From Haliotis asinina (lineage: Eukaryota > Mollusca > Gastropoda > Lepetellida > Haliotidae), in contig NC_090288.1 in the NCBI RefSeq assembly GCF_037392515.1, positions 55,413,673 through 55,477,672 on the forward strand: DNA of 64,000 nt, read 5' to 3'. Under the pieces are notes generated by a model that did no database searches, was not told where the DNA came from, and worked only from the letters and a program-made list of their open reading frames with translations. Every line of letters begins with the position of its first letter. Position 1 is the stretch's first letter. The position numbers and the translations under genes were made by a program. Of this stretch, positions 45,479 to 58,900 are shown piece by piece.

Positions 45479-46266
45479 GTGCAAAGCTCTATTTCAATCT
45501 GTCACTTATTTACACCTTTACCCTCCCATGCCTGTACGTGCAAATGTCTAACACTAGTAGGCCGGTCTCCTTACGATACAGAAATTGAGGTGTGTGATCT
45601 TATTCTCAAACACACAGTGGGTGAACAAAACTACAAAACGGTTCTTTTACAAGCAATTTTCTCAAGAGTGTTTCTTGCTACCCCCAAATTATATTCAAAC
45701 ACAGCAAACGGCTTGTTGAGGTTGAAAGTACATGCTGATGACGAGCGTCTATTGACTCTCGCTAGCTCCTGTCTGCCCCATCGAGTGACGGTGGGATATC
45801 TTGGGGCCTCCAGGTAGGTAAACGCATACCTATGTAGGATGTGCGCAGGGTATGTAATTGTCCTAATTATGCCGAGGAATTCAAGGCTACACAGGTAAGT
45901 ATAGGCGGCCTACAAGTAGGTCAAAACCCTAGATTAAAAACGAAAACTCCTGTAAACACTGGAAGACTAGTGTTTGCGCTGAGCACTTGTTGTGTGATTC
46001 CGCGGCGATCGCATCCCGCACATTTTTGTGTCGCATTAGTTTTTTCAGCTCTGTCAATCTGTTGGCTGAGATTGATTCACGAACGCAATTGTTTTAATTT
46101 TTTTTGGCTTGAAATTTTGATATTCCCTGCAGGTGCGCTGTTCATTGTGGGACGCGTTGTCATTGTGGTGAAAGTGTCATATGTTCCAGTCTCCTCCATC
46201 GAAACAGATGCATTCGTTGAACACGGCATTTCATCTGTTTTTCCTCTCACTCTCTCTATATATTAA
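45479..46266 (+). other. Two consecutive long open frames, unassigned coding potential
   Basis: A 112-codon open frame (45479-45817) and a 141-codon one (45841-46266) on the plus strand outside repeats; neither begins with ATG. The first contains RSPYDTEIEVCDLILKHTVG and ends at a donor-like AG|GTAGGT. The second begins RRVCNCPNYAEEFKATQ, ends that segment at a strong CAG|GTAAGTA donor, and has a pyrimidine-rich acceptor (TATTCCCTGCAG, about 46122-46133). The implied first intron would be about 36 bp, too short. No family recognised. Confidence 0.2.
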
Positions 46267-47720
46267 GACCAAGTTCTGTTCTATGTACTCCCACTCGCCC
46301 TCCACACTAAGACCAAGGTCTACTCTTGGTACTACCACTCGCCCTCCACACTAAGACCAAGATCTACTCTTAGAACTTCCACTCGCTCTCCACACTAAGA
46401 CCATGATCTACTCTTGGTACCTCCATTCGCCCTCCACACTAAGACCAAGGTCTACTCTAAATACTTCCACTTCCCCTCCACACTAAGACCATGATCTACT
46501 CTTGATACTTCCACTCGCTCTCCACACTAAGACCAACATCTACTCTTGGTACTTCCACTCGCTCTCCACACTAAGACCAACATCTACTCTTGGTACTTCC
46601 ACTCGCTCTCCACACTAAGACCATGATCTACTCTTGGTACTTCCACTCCCCCTCCACACTAAGACCATGATCTACTCTTGATACTTCCACTCCCCCTCCA
46701 CACTAAGACCATGATCTACTCTTGATACTTCCACTCGCCCTCCACACTAAGACCAAGATCTACTCTTGGTACTTCCACTCGCTCTCCACACTAAGACCAA
46801 CATCTACTCTTGGTACTTCCACTCGCTCTCCACACTAAGACCAACATCTACTCTTGGTACTTCCACTCGCTCTCCACACTAAGACCATGATCTACTCTTG
46901 GTACCTCCATTCGCCCTCCACACTAAGACCAAGGTCTACTCTAAATACTTCCACTTCCCCTCCACACTAAGACCATGATCTACTCTTGATACTTCCACTC
47001 CCCCTCCACACTAAGACCATGATCTACTCTTGGTACTTCCACTCGCCCTCCACACTAAGACCAAGATCTACTCTTGGTACTTCCACTCGCTCTCCACACT
47101 AAGACCATGATCTACTCTTGATACTTCCACTCCCCCTCCACACTAAGACCATGATCTACTCTTGGTACTTCCACTCGCCCTCCACACTAAGACCAAGATC
47201 TACTCTTGGTACTTCCACTCGCTCTCCACACTAAGACCATGATCTACTCTTGATACTTCCACTCCCCCTCCACACTAAGACCATGATCTACTCTTGATAC
47301 TTCCACTCGCCCTCCACACTAAGACCAAGATCTACTCTTGGTACTTCCACTCGCCCTCCACACTAAGACCAAGATCTACTCTTGGTACTTCCACTCGCTC
47401 TCCACACTAAGACCATGATCTACTCTTGATACTTCCACTCCCCCTCCACACTAAGACCATGATCTACTCTTGATACTTCCACTCGCCCTCCACACTAAGA
47501 CCAAGATCTACTCTTGGTACTTCCACTCGCTCTCCACACTAAGACCATGATCTACTCTTGGTACTTCCACTCGCCCTCCACACTAAGACCAACATCTACT
47601 CTTGGTACATCCACTCGCCGTCCACACTAAGACCAAAGTCTACTCAATGTACTTCCACTCGCACTCCACACTAAGACCAAAGTCTACTCTATGTACAGTC
47701 ACTCGCAGTCCACACTAGGA
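46267..47720. repeat. 44-bp minisatellite, about 33 copies, with 132-bp trimer order
   Basis: Unit CACTAAGACCATGATCTACT + CTTGGTACTTCCACTCGCTCTCCA; anchors at 46303 and 46347 give 44 bp. Three unit variants (ATGATC...TCCCCC, ATGATC...TCGCCC, AAGATC...TCGCTC) recur as a 132-bp trimer between about 46990 and 47560, with one inserted extra unit and a 2-bp insertion near 47400. Confidence 0.95.
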
Positions 47721-49099
47721 GCAACGTCCACTTTACTCTCAAACTCCTTACGTCAACAAACTACTATACACAGAACTACCGTCTTCACTGAGCACAGTGG
47801 TGTCTCACTTTAACATGATAGAACCATATCAACTGATTGTAATTACAATGCAACAATCATACTAATGTTACTAGTCAGTATTGACCCCAATCATCTGTGT
47901 TTTATGACCAAAAGGACATGATTAAAGTTGACGTAACCTCACCTTACAGATCCACCCTCCACCATGCAGGGTATTTTATCGCTATTCTGATGTGGAAAAT
48001 ACACTAGACCAGCTCTCTACGTCTAGAATATGATATGAATAAGATTTTAACATAAAACTTTAGGAATATGCGAAAAGATTTGTTATGGGAAGTTACTGAT
48101 ATGTGGAGTCATAAAGACATCATGTCACAAAGGAAGCAACTGGGTTGAGGATATTTATCATGAAATTCATGCAAAATACACCGGATAATAGACGGTGGGA
48201 AAGATCACAGTACTTGAAAAAAGACCAAGCTCATTTCTCTGTGAAGGCTTCAATTTAATATCCCAGACGTATGGGTCTCTTGTAACACGTACCTTCAATG
48301 TAAACAGTGTGTCTTATGGCCAAGGTTTGAAACATATTTAAAATATTTTTGGAAAGAGGAATTGCCTCTACGAGTGTTAATAAATGCTGCAATAGAGTAT
48401 TTCACCCGTCAATATAACAGATGTTGTAAAGCTAATGAGACACCTAGGAGCACATGTCACGATAGCGTGAAATTCCTACACGCCGAAAAAAGGCATACTT
48501 TTAAATTTGTTTTAATAAATGCGTGTGATCTCATAAGCTTTGCGACATACACTTCAGAGTTTGCATAATTAGGACGCGAATGAGACTGTCGAGTGTCTAG
48601 AATAACAAGAATTTATTTTTAGAAAGCGTAAACATTAATATCACCCGATTTATTGACAGCAGGTCAAACACTTTCCAAATGACTACAATCTGAACGTGTG
48701 CATTCCCTCGGCGGGACGGTAGAGCCTCTGTAGCAGAATGTATTGCAGCATGGTCGGACGACCTTTACACATTGCCGCTCTGTATTTAATTGATGTTTTC
48801 AAGAGCTCATGCAAATATTTACATCTGTCATAATGTCGTTTCCTTGGAGAGCATTAGTTAAAACATCTTAAATAAATCTCAATCCATTTATAAGTAGGGT
48901 ACAAGTTAATAGAGACCTACCGGTTAGATGGTTACAGGTGCGGGGAAATGCATTGGTCATTTACACAATATTACACTACAAACACCGCGCATAATGTCTT
49001 TAATGCAAACACTCTTTAACTTAGCTGTAGCTGAAGGATTTACATCTCCCACCCCCCTTGCTGTCTGTAGTCTACAACTCTTCTACTACACACCTGCCC
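47721..49099. other. Intergenic, nothing recognised
   Basis: No supportable element. The frame 48362-48568 has no ATG start and no domain. The promoter of the candidate gene at 49100 would lie at the right end, but no TATA box is evident. Confidence 0.4.
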
Positions 49100-49469
49100 A
49101 TGACGGAACAAACAGAGACGAGAACAGCATCACGAGATCTTCTGTCACTCTTCTCTGAAGGAGGGACAAAAACACATGTGCATTTTTGCCTCCGACGTCG
49201 AAGAGTTGACGGTGAGTCTGGCAAGAACTGGTACGTATTGTGACAGGCGCCCACCACCAAGCCTCAAACCTTTACATGCTATTCGTGGACAGCCCGTTCT
49301 GTTTGGGCTTGCGTTGTTGTACTTTATATGATTAATTTGCTCTTGTTGTATAAAGAAGGGGAAGTAAGCGTTATATTTCTCGATCAAACACAACCTTTGT
49401 GTCGTAAACTACGGCCAAAGAAGCTTAAACTCTCGAGCCCCGAGGCAAAAATGCAACCGACAGTTGAAG
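49100..49469 (+). CDS. Candidate two-exon 5' gene start, unidentified
   Basis: Join of 49100-49211 and 49356-49469. Exon 1 starts MTEQTETRTASRDLLSLFSE, includes a CLRRRRVD stretch and ends phase 1 at a strong donor G|GTGAGT. The 144-bp intron ends at a tandem NAGNAG acceptor (TAAAGAAG; use of either keeps frame). Exon 2 stays open for 37 codons with GEVSVIFLDQTQPLCRKLR and basic PKKLKL, and ends phase 1 at GAAG|GTAGGT. Canonical sites, agreeing phases and gene-like codon choice support a real gene continuing to the right. I do not recognise the family and found no third exon. The basic stretch could be a nuclear localisation signal. Confidence 0.42.
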
Positions 49470-50526
49470 GTAGGTTTCGGGCTATTAAAGCGAATTGACT
49501 AGCAACAGCTTTAAATGGTGGAAAGGGTAAATACTACAGAGAATAAGAAAGGGAAGTGTTAGTATCTCAGCGGGTAACGTAACGCTTCAAGGGAAAGTGT
49601 TGTCGAGCTTGTATACCAACACACTAGCAAAAGTATACCTGGAGATTATTGGCGGGGCCCTACGCCCAGCCGTTACACCAACACATCGCCGGTGTGGTCC
49701 AAAACGTCCTCGACGAAGAATATACATGCCAGAGGTTATTTTCTAATAAACACCGACTTCAGAGAAAACAAAATAAATATAAAATCATTTCAGCATTATA
49801 AATTAGAAACGCAATGCTGTTATTACTATAATGTTTGAAAATGTGAACATACTTAAAAATAGGTTGTGATTAATAGTAAATAGATACATCAGTATTATGA
49901 CAAAACCCGTCCACCTGTATCACTTTGTACTTTATATAGCCGCCGATAAGTTTTAAAACTTAGCTAATAAAGAACTGAACTGAATTGACACACCATCTAA
50001 TGTCATCACTACAAACGATCTGACATGTATGAAACACGATATGTCTTAAAATACCGCTCAAAATATGTTAAGGACGACCCACTTCTTCGAAACCACTATA
50101 GTTGATCTGTCATGCTATGTGAGAATTAACAATGGTAGCATGAACAAAATCCTTATTTGCGTTGAGTAACATGCATTAACAGATTTAACTATGAAACGGT
50201 CGGGTTCTTGAACTGAAGATAACGTGGTAAATTCATTAATGAGACAAGATATTCACTAAAATTCCATTGTAAGAAATCATCCATAGAGTTTATGCAAAAA
50301 TGATGCCTCATCCATCATACAGTACATAGATAAGACAGCAATGTAATTACATCGACATGCCACCAACCAAGACTGAACGCCCCTCTCCCTTCAAATCCCA
50401 CTCTCCCACCCCGATATAGAAACCGTTAGGAGAACAAAACCTTGAACTCTGACGAAAGCGGGGATTGTGTAGACCAGCATATAGCCCCTATATGACATGT
50501 ATAAAGTTATAAGGGGAACCTTCTTG
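49470..50526. other. Possibly intron of the candidate gene, nothing recognised
   Basis: AT-rich DNA with no exon I could add to the 49100 gene. Confidence 0.35.
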
Positions 50527-50589
50527 TCATTTTAAGCCCAGTGAGTGAGTGAGTGAGTGAGTGAGTGAGTGAGTGAGTGAGTGAGTGAT
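50527..50589. repeat. (GTGA)n microsatellite
   Basis: About 15 uninterrupted GTGA units followed by TAGGTTTG. Resembles a SINE tail but no SINE body is adjacent. Confidence 0.95.
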
Positions 50590-51649
50590 AGGTTTGTCAC
50601 AGAAAAAGATCACAAGAGACAACTGCAACCACATAAACGTGACTTACGAAGCATAAACACAAATGACTCGGGTCCGACGTAACAGATATAGGACATGAGT
50701 CACAAGCAGCTAAATGGTCACAAGGTCTGCACAGTGAGGTCAGTATTAGGAAAATGCAGTGTCATGATGGATGTATTGTTTCATCTTCATCTTTTCCCTG
50801 AGACCGTCAGGGAGCCTCGTGGACCATGACGAGGTGTAAAGGACACGACGCATGACGGGGTTTAAAGGACACGAACAGCTTTCTCCGTCACAGCTCAGGT
50901 ATTCGCCTAGGTCTCGAAAATTTTGATTGGTCAGTGAATCATCTTTCTATGCGCTAATTTGATGCTTTTATGGTTATTGTCGGTGAACAGAGCGGTTGCA
51001 GTTTACGTAAGGCATGACCTTGTTGAAATAGCCTCAAAACCATCACCGGTAGAGGGACTTGACAACACCTTGTGATACAGGAACCTGTAGCCTACAAGTT
51101 TAATATGCACCGTTCCCTAGAAGACGTCCCCAAACCACAGTTCATTTTAACATTTAATGAAGATTTAACGATGTGGTTTGTGAAACAATTTATTTTGTTG
51201 ATTGCAAATATTATAACCAAATACAGGAAGCAATATCACATTCTCAATTTGATATTTTACCTTCAAGACAGTTTTATCGGGTGGTTACCCCCTTAAGAAC
51301 GCGCCACATGTGCTACAAGGCGGATGCAGTGTTTGATGAAAGCAGCGCGTCGCGTAAATCTCTAAAGCAGATCGTTGTAACTTAAGACAGTTGGAATCTC
51401 ACAGACAGTTACTGACACTCAACACTTAAATGCTCCTAAAACGCTACAAAGGACGTAAGAGACAATACTATTTGGATAAACAGATGATTGCATTGGGATA
51501 TGGACACCTAACGTGATCGAGAATCCACGAAACTGATGTTTTTTGCCAATAATAATCGGGTTACGGTAGGGAATATGTGGGTGAAGATTCCTGCAGTGAG
51601 CATAGAGGTGAAGGTTGTTGCGGAGACTATTATGTGGTCTCTGGTTGTT
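50590..51649. other. Nothing recognised
   Basis: Frames at 51072-51296 and 51173-51385 overlap, lack domains and are AT-rich. A direct repeat around GGACACGACGCATGACGGGG (about 50840-50875) is too small to classify. Confidence 0.35.
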
Positions 51650-52265
51650 GTAAGATGATTGTTGTTGCAAGGAATAGTAACTGAAGGTTGTTGCAAGGAA
51701 TAGTAACTGAAGGTTGTTGCAAGGAAGGTTGTTGCAAGGAATAGTAACTGAAGGTTGTTGCAAGGTATAGTAACTGAAGGTTGTTGCAAGGTATAGTAAC
51801 TGAAGGTTGTTGCAAGGAATAGTAACTGAAGGATGTTGCAAGGAATAGTAACTGAAGGTTGTTGCAAGGAATAGTAACTGAAGGTTGTTGCAAGGAAAAG
51901 TAACTGAAGGTTGTTCCAAGGAATAGCAACTGAAGGTTGTTGCAAGGAATAGTAACTGAAGGATGTCGCAAGGAATATTAAGTGAAGATTGTTGCATGGA
52001 ATAATAAGCGAAGGCTTTTGCAAGGAATATTTAGGTGAATGTTGTTGCAAGGAGTATTTAGGTGAAGGTTGTTGCAATGAATACTTAGGTGAATGTTCTT
52101 GTAAGGAATAATAGGTGAATGGTTGTAGGAAATATTTTGGTGGTGGTTGTGGCAATGAATATTTAGGTGAGTGTTGTTGCAAAGAATAGTAGGTAGAGGT
52201 TGTTGTAAGGAATAGTAGGTGAATGTTGTTGTAAGGAATATTAGGTGAATGTTGTTGCAAGAACA
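51650..52265. repeat. 26-bp minisatellite grading into 27-30-bp variants
   Basis: 51650-51985 is GAAGGTTGTTGCAAGGAATA + GTAACT repeated about 13 times; 51985-52265 is a diverged relative (GAATATTTAGGTGAATGTTG + TTGCAAG). Open minus-strand frames of up to 252 codons arise from the stop-poor unit. Confidence 0.93.
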
Positions 52266-54124
52266 CAAATACATCCTGCTGCAGGCTACAGTTATCATCA
52301 TGAGGATTACAAGGATGTTGTATCGTCGGGTTAAATTATTTCAGAGGACACAGTTCACTGGACCCCGAGGAACTTTATACGACAGAACTCGATACTGGGA
52401 CAGTAGCATCTGCGGACTAGCCCTTTGATACATACTTTGTAACCATTAAATCCAATCAATAGGTGACGTTTCACTACTTAGGCAGGTGTGAGTGGGGAGA
52501 CATTCCGACCCCAGGGATACACAATAGGTAGTATGTAATTCCCGTGCCCCAGTGGCTGGGGTGATGCAGAAGAAAGCTACATCACCTGTAACCTGTCTAT
52601 GGCGGGTGCTAATAGACCAACCCCTCACCTGAAGCCACTGAGCAGGGCACAATATTCTTAATATGACACAACATTCAATTAGTTTTGGCTTATATATCAC
52701 CCTTTTTAGAACCCATGGTAATTTAACCTCCGGCTTGGCATTGTTAGCGACATATATTACACCAATTCATTCGTGGATTAACTGGCTTATTTGCTCTTTG
52801 AGGGATCTCCCCTCTGTGTGTTATCACCCCCAAACGGCTCACATCCTTCAGGCTCGGTTTGAGAGCCAAGAAAGCTATACAGTCTCACCTGAAATAGAGT
52901 TTATGAAGCGAGAAAAATCCTTTTGCTGTTTTTATAAGCACATATGCTTGAAAGCCGTGTTTCTTTTAAAACGACTTAAGCTAATAGGGAGCTACCACTG
53001 GGAGCCGAGATACACGTAATACCTTTAGGGAAGCAAGAGTGCGATTAGGCAACGCCTGTGAACATCTCCTTGACGCAGACCACCACAGAGGTTGACGAAC
53101 CCTTTCAACATCTGTATGACAACTGTAAGAGTCACAAGAATAAAATCTCCGAGAGAACATTCTGTAATTTCTGAATTGAATTCCCTTCATTTGAAGCGGT
53201 AATGTGGCTGTGGTGACAATGATCTCCCGCTGGTGGGGTGTTGTTGTTGGACAATAGTATTGTGATGTCGGTCCGGACCTCCCGGAATTCAGAAGGGGAA
53301 ATGATGTTTACCCCAATCCTACATTCAGAAGTCATTCACACCGTTCCTTATTCAAAATGACTTTATTGGTTTTTAATGGAACGGGACACATGCGAGTCGT
53401 GTCTGCCATGGGCGCATTTGGTGTTTGGCATTCCACCCCCATTTCTGTTCGTTCTCGAGTTGTTGTTTGTCTGAAAAGGGATCAGGGCTTACAAACTCTA
53501 TTCGGAATGAGACTTATCCTGGGATAAAGGCTTTTGAAAAACATAAGGGTCACCACGCGCCCTTGGTTGCTAATCACTTGGCACTGTAGACAGTTTCTCT
53601 GTCGTGTTGCCGCAACACAGACACACGTGTACAATAAAAGACGTTCTTTGTGAAGGTATGGGAGGACAATCAGTTTCTGTCCGAGTTTGTACAATAGTAA
53701 ACATTGTACCACTGAGCGTTAGTCTTAAATCTGTTACCCACCTAGTAGCTTGAAACTTAGCTCTGTTTTGGTAAACATCGAAATATAAAAAATGCATTGT
53801 TCAATATACGGGGCATCAACATGAAATACGTTGTAAGGGTCCGACTATTCACACTTATAGAAATTAAAAATATTTGGGTTCTTTTGCCGTTAGACATACA
53901 TGCTGTGTTGAAATGATACTCTTTTACGATGAAGTATGAGGGTATCCAAATCTCGCGACTTGGAAAGAAAGTTGAATCTGAAGCTAAAGCATTCAGTTTG
54001 TCATTACGTTCCAGGCAGTTATGTGTGGGATCCGGAGCTTTACATGTGACATTATCAACGTTATTGTTGTGAATGTTATCTTTAACTTCGACGAACCGAT
54101 TTACAAAAACTATATTCAGTACCC
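52266..54124. other. Nothing recognised
   Basis: No supportable gene. Frames at 52663-53019 and 53757-54158 lack an ATG at a sensible place and any known domain. Confidence 0.35.
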
Positions 54125-54345
54125 GTAATCGTCTTTGCGCCCCTACAACGCCTAACAACAGCCCATGGACAGTGTCCGTAGTCGTCCTTGCTCCCTAACA
54201 CCGCCTGACAACAGCCCATGGACAGTAGTCACCCTTGCGCCCTAACATCGCCTGACAACAGCCCATGGACAGTAGTCACCCTTGCGCCCTAACATCGCAT
54301 GACAACAGCCTATGGACAGTGTCCGTAGTCACCCTTGCGCCCTAA
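54125..54345. repeat. 47/53-bp tandem repeat, four copies
   Basis: ACAACAGCCCATGGACAGT + AGTCACCCTTGCGCCCTAAC + ATCGCCTG. Anchors at 54161, 54214, 54261 and 54308: the 53-bp step holds an extra GTCCGT that other units lack. Confidence 0.9.
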
Positions 54346-55882
54346 GCAAGAAGTTTGTGGTGCATGTTTGATTTGATAATGATGCCTCTATAGTGTCTTT
54401 CATGATGGAATATTATTTAGTAATGGAAATGAATATTTCTGCTATTGATTTGGAGTACCAAACTCCAAGGAAAACCTTGTAAATATTCGGGCGTAGACTA
54501 TATCCAATCTAGCCATGGTTCAATATCTTTATAATGATTTATAGAAGCTTAAACCAGGTCGTCGACTCTCAAGACGTGGTGTGCCAAAATTGAATTTGAT
54601 ATTTTCAATCTTGAACAGGAACGACTTTTCATAAATTCTCTGTTGCAATGGATGCGGCGTTTCTGTGTAGACGCTAACAACAATCAACGCGACACAAAGA
54701 AGTAATTGCAATCCCGTCAATTAAAAAATAGACAATATACTATATTTTTTTTATTTGGGTCTTCCAAACTAACGCCCATACAACTCCCGTGGAGTTTCTT
54801 GCAAGCTTTGGAGATTCGGCCGTTGTAAATTATATCAATAAAATATACTGTTTTCTTAAGATGAAGAATGTCTCGATCAATCTTGCGTTCGTAAGCAAAA
54901 CACTATCTGTAGAAGGAAACAAGATGAATGAGGATGAAGGATACAGGTAACTACATGTGGCAGGACTATCAGAGCGACCCTCTTACCTGCCTCTACCGCC
55001 GGCGTTGACGATATAAAACAATGAAAACAGCGGGACCAAGAGAATCCCCCTGCGAAACACCTATAACAGTTTAACATGGGTCTGATGAATGTCCACCTAT
55101 AAAATCGGATTAGAAAGGATTTATTTCGGACAATTTAAATTTGTGAGATCTGGGGTGGACTGACTCAGTATAGACCTCATATAATGGTCGAGGTGCTAGA
55201 ATAATACGACACTTTCCGACTTAGTGCGCTCAATCGCCTTAGCTTATGGCACAGCGGGATAAAGAGTTATTGTGATAGGGGAGAAAGACAGACAATACCT
55301 CCTCGTCAACTAAACGATGAGGGTGTGAAGTGGGGCTTCACGCAGGCGGTTGGTCTGACACAGGGTTATTGACTTGAAATGGCAATCTGTACACCGTCTA
55401 TCAGCACACAAAGAACCATGGCATACAATGAATAGATTCGTAATTGAAACATAGTTAAAGACTGGTTCCTTTACGGAATAATTATTTATAAGAAATTGTC
55501 GTCTTAGACGTGTTGATGCTCTCAGTTCTGGCTGACAGGTGTGAAAGTCAGTCTTAAGTCATGACAGATTTCCGAAGAAGGGTGAATACCTAATCGTATT
55601 GAGAAATAATGCATTACAGTTAATGAAATTGATTCCTGGAAACAGGGTTAGAGTTGTGAATGAACTGGCTCAATGGGCCTCTCCTCGCTATTATACACGT
55701 TTAACAGCCAGAGATGCCAATACGTTTTCATCACTGTCAGATGCCGGCTACTTTGTATTAGCTAACAAAACTCTGTAGATAGAGCCGTGGTGGCATCTCG
55801 TTTGAGAGGACCGTTTCGGAAAACACGAAGACAGCAACAGATGGTCTTTAAGGATGCAGTTACAAACCAAGAGTATATACAT
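54346..55882. other. Nothing recognised
   Basis: No supportable gene. The signal-peptide-like frame at 54529-54720 has no ATG (see rejected items). Confidence 0.4.
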
Positions 55883-55941
55883 CAGTGAGTGAGTGAGTGA
55901 GTGAGTAAGTAAGTGAGTGAGTGAGTGAGTGAGTGAGTGAT
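55883..55941. repeat. (GTGA)n microsatellite
   Basis: GTGA units with two GTAA interruptions, followed by TAGGTTTA as at 50589. A separate GTGAGTGAGTGAG run is at 56168-56180. Confidence 0.92.
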
Positions 55942-58900
55942 AGGTTTATGGATATCAAAGGAGAGGATAGAATCTGGAGATGTAATACTACCGCTATAGA
56001 AGACGAACAGCGTTTTCTTAAACTGTGCAATTGTGAAATGATCGACTCTATTGAATTGTTCAAATGTTTTTGTAATTCAAAATGTTGCGGGTTTTTTTAT
56101 ATAAAGCCAAGTTGATAAGAAAATTGTATATATGAAATGTACTAAAGGCATGTGGCCTCCTCATTACTGTGAGTGAGTGAGTTCTATAACCAGGTACTTT
56201 AACCACCAGTTTCCATGACAACCCATATTAGACTGCAACCTGGTTACCGAGATCGTGATCCTGTGTCCGACAGGTTTGGGATTCCTTATATCACATGACA
56301 AATATTGGCATACATACTGGACGATCATGCCCCCGGAGTCGACAGGTGGAGTTTACAACGTTTAGCGGACGACAGTACTACCATGGTATGATTCACGGTG
56401 ACATTAAACATTGATGAAGCGAATTTTACTTAAATGCGAATGATGGATTTGAAGACGAACAAAGACCGATTTATTGCAAGAAAGAGCAAATCTCCTGAAA
56501 GGCGAGACTTCGACGAGGAAGAAAATCGCTGGGGAATATATCCAATATGGTTATGATCGACGAAGGACCAAGTCTAGTACTAAACACCCGGTACCAATGT
56601 TTTCCCAGGTGATAAATTCCCAGTTCTGAGTAACTAGATAATGACACTCCAGCTGCAACAATATTAGGTGGAGTTTTACCAGAATTAAACATGCTGGAAC
56701 AGCCACTCCACTGAATCTAGTACCCCTTAAAATACAAATTTTACATAAACCTATTCTTCGAAAATAACAACCTCACAGAATTTCTGGTGGATATTTACGA
56801 TGTCCTAACTAATATTGCCCACGAGAGACTTTCAGATAAATAAGAACACCAGTCAGAAAAAGTGTTCCTCTTGGGTATCGATAAAAGCGCAAAGTTCTTT
56901 ATCCTCTCTCTGTCTCTGTCTCTCCCTCTCTCCCTGTCTGTCTCCGTGAAATCTCTCTGTGTGTCTCTCTCGGTATCAAACTGAAACTTGGTAGACAATC
57001 TGTGTTTGGTGGACACATTTCTTTAGTTGTGTGGACTTTCTTATTTTAAAAAACGTGTCAAATTGTTAAACTCGGTTTGAGATTTGAGTGAAAAGTTAGG
57101 TTTGTTTCGAGAAATCGGAGCCAGGTAACATATCTAAATTTCTGCAGCTCAATCCGAGTAAACAAAGAAATGTGCTTTGTCATAGCATCCGAAAAAATAC
57201 AGTTTAATGTGGGTTCATATATAATACACGATACTTAACCTTTTCCCGGGTGTATATAGGAAACTGTCGTGTTCACCATCACCTATAAGTGTCATCTCGA
57301 TGCTGACAGATTTGCTGCCTAGTAACAGCAGTAACTGTTACATGGCATTCTCATCTGTTAGAACAAAAAACATCACGGGCCTTGTTTATTTACATAACTC
57401 ACATATCTTGTACAAACCCCACGCATTTAATCCAAGTATCCATTACATCCAGTGTGGGGATACAGTCACATCCGTTTTTCTCTGGGTAGCCAAACAATTC
57501 AGTTAAATGACGAAATTTAAGTGTTGGCGTACACACCTTATGAAGCAAGAAAGATTACCACGGAGTTAGTTCATTACGTCATCAATACGAGGTTTTCTCG
57601 AATCACCGCCAGCTGTTCCCTTATTACGACGAGAGGTTTGTCTCCATTAAGCCAATCAAGAGAAGTGCTGTGTTGGGTTATATCCTCCTCGGTGTCCGGG
57701 ATAGTCAGACAGATAGGTCGTATACATTATGTGATGTGACTTGCTTTACTCCGGGAGCGTAAACGGTTGTATTGTACCATCGTCAATGTGTAAATGTGAT
57801 AGTGTTTATTTTTCTTCCCCGTTTGTTCTTTTTTTAATATTTTTGTCAAGTCCGCTCTTTAGTCTGTCATATAACCACATGGCAGTGGTCTGTAAACAAT
57901 GGACTTTGGACCAGATAATCTGGTGACTGATGTCATGGCAACCATGTTGGCGAAGAGTTCGACTCCGTATGTCGCCTCTAGTCTGTTTGCTGAAGACAGG
58001 GGTCGTGATTTAGGACTAGAAAATACAAACAGATACTGACCATCAACACATCTTGAGTACAGGACACGATGACAAGCCATCACCAAATCCTTCATTCTGC
58101 TAACAGGATTATGCGCAAGCAGAATGTTTATTAATAATTTTTCAAATATATCTCCAAAAAGAGCTATTTTAAAAGCAAGGTAATATTATGAGTCTGAGAG
58201 GTTTTTTTTCTTCTTCAATCACTTCTCCACATAAGGATCTTCGTGGCCAACATTCTTCTTTCAGGCTGAAGCATTATAACATATTTTGAAGCATTATAAG
58301 GTACATTTTAACGTTATAGTATATTGGTCTTTAACGTTTTCTTATTCATAGCCTCGGTATTTCCAAAAGTGGTGTCAATAGTTTAAATAATGAACTAACC
58401 AGGCCATTCCATAGGAGACAGTTACATCATGGCCACTCATATTAAATGGGGTGCCAGTTCAATCCTGACAATTCGCTTCCCTCTCACTTCCCGCAAATAT
58501 ACATGCATGCACACTCGCACAAACACGGGTGGACACGCATGCAGACACATAAATATCAACATGCACATATAAATATATGACTCATCGTCTAAACTATCAG
58601 TGTGTTTTCTAGGGATTATTTATGCATGACATAGGGGAACTCAGTGTTGAGTATCTGGTCTAGTTAATAGGGAGGTGACACATTAATAAAATACTGTTCT
58701 TTTATCTCTTTTTCTTCTTAGAAACAGGAACGAGAGTGGAACCTCTACCACGATCATGCATTCCCGACACTCTCCACAACGAGCACACATTTCTAAAAAG
58801 TCCATAAAAAGGACTGAAAACTATCAAATGTCTTTAGACTTTTCATCTTGTTCTTCTATTTATATGAAATGTGACGATGTTGACGCAAAGATTACATCTC

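Noticed and set aside
51508..52266. 252-codon minus-strand ORF
   Set aside because: Made of the 26-bp minisatellite. Three overlapping frames are open, and the 26-bp unit makes the frame rotate, which is not how coding repeats behave.
53757..54158. 133-codon minus-strand ORF
   Set aside because: No ATG near its start, overlaps a tandem repeat, no recognisable domain.
54529..54720. Signal-peptide-like secreted peptide (LQLLLCVALIVVSVYTET...)
   Set aside because: The frame begins TTG right after an in-frame TAA, has no ATG and no clear acceptor upstream. Looks secreted by chance or is a dead remnant.
50527..55941. The two (GTGA)n runs as ends of one large duplicated element (both followed by TAGGTTT)
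   Set aside because: The shared flank is only about 8 bp and the surrounding sequence is unrelated; more likely two independent SINE-tail remnants.
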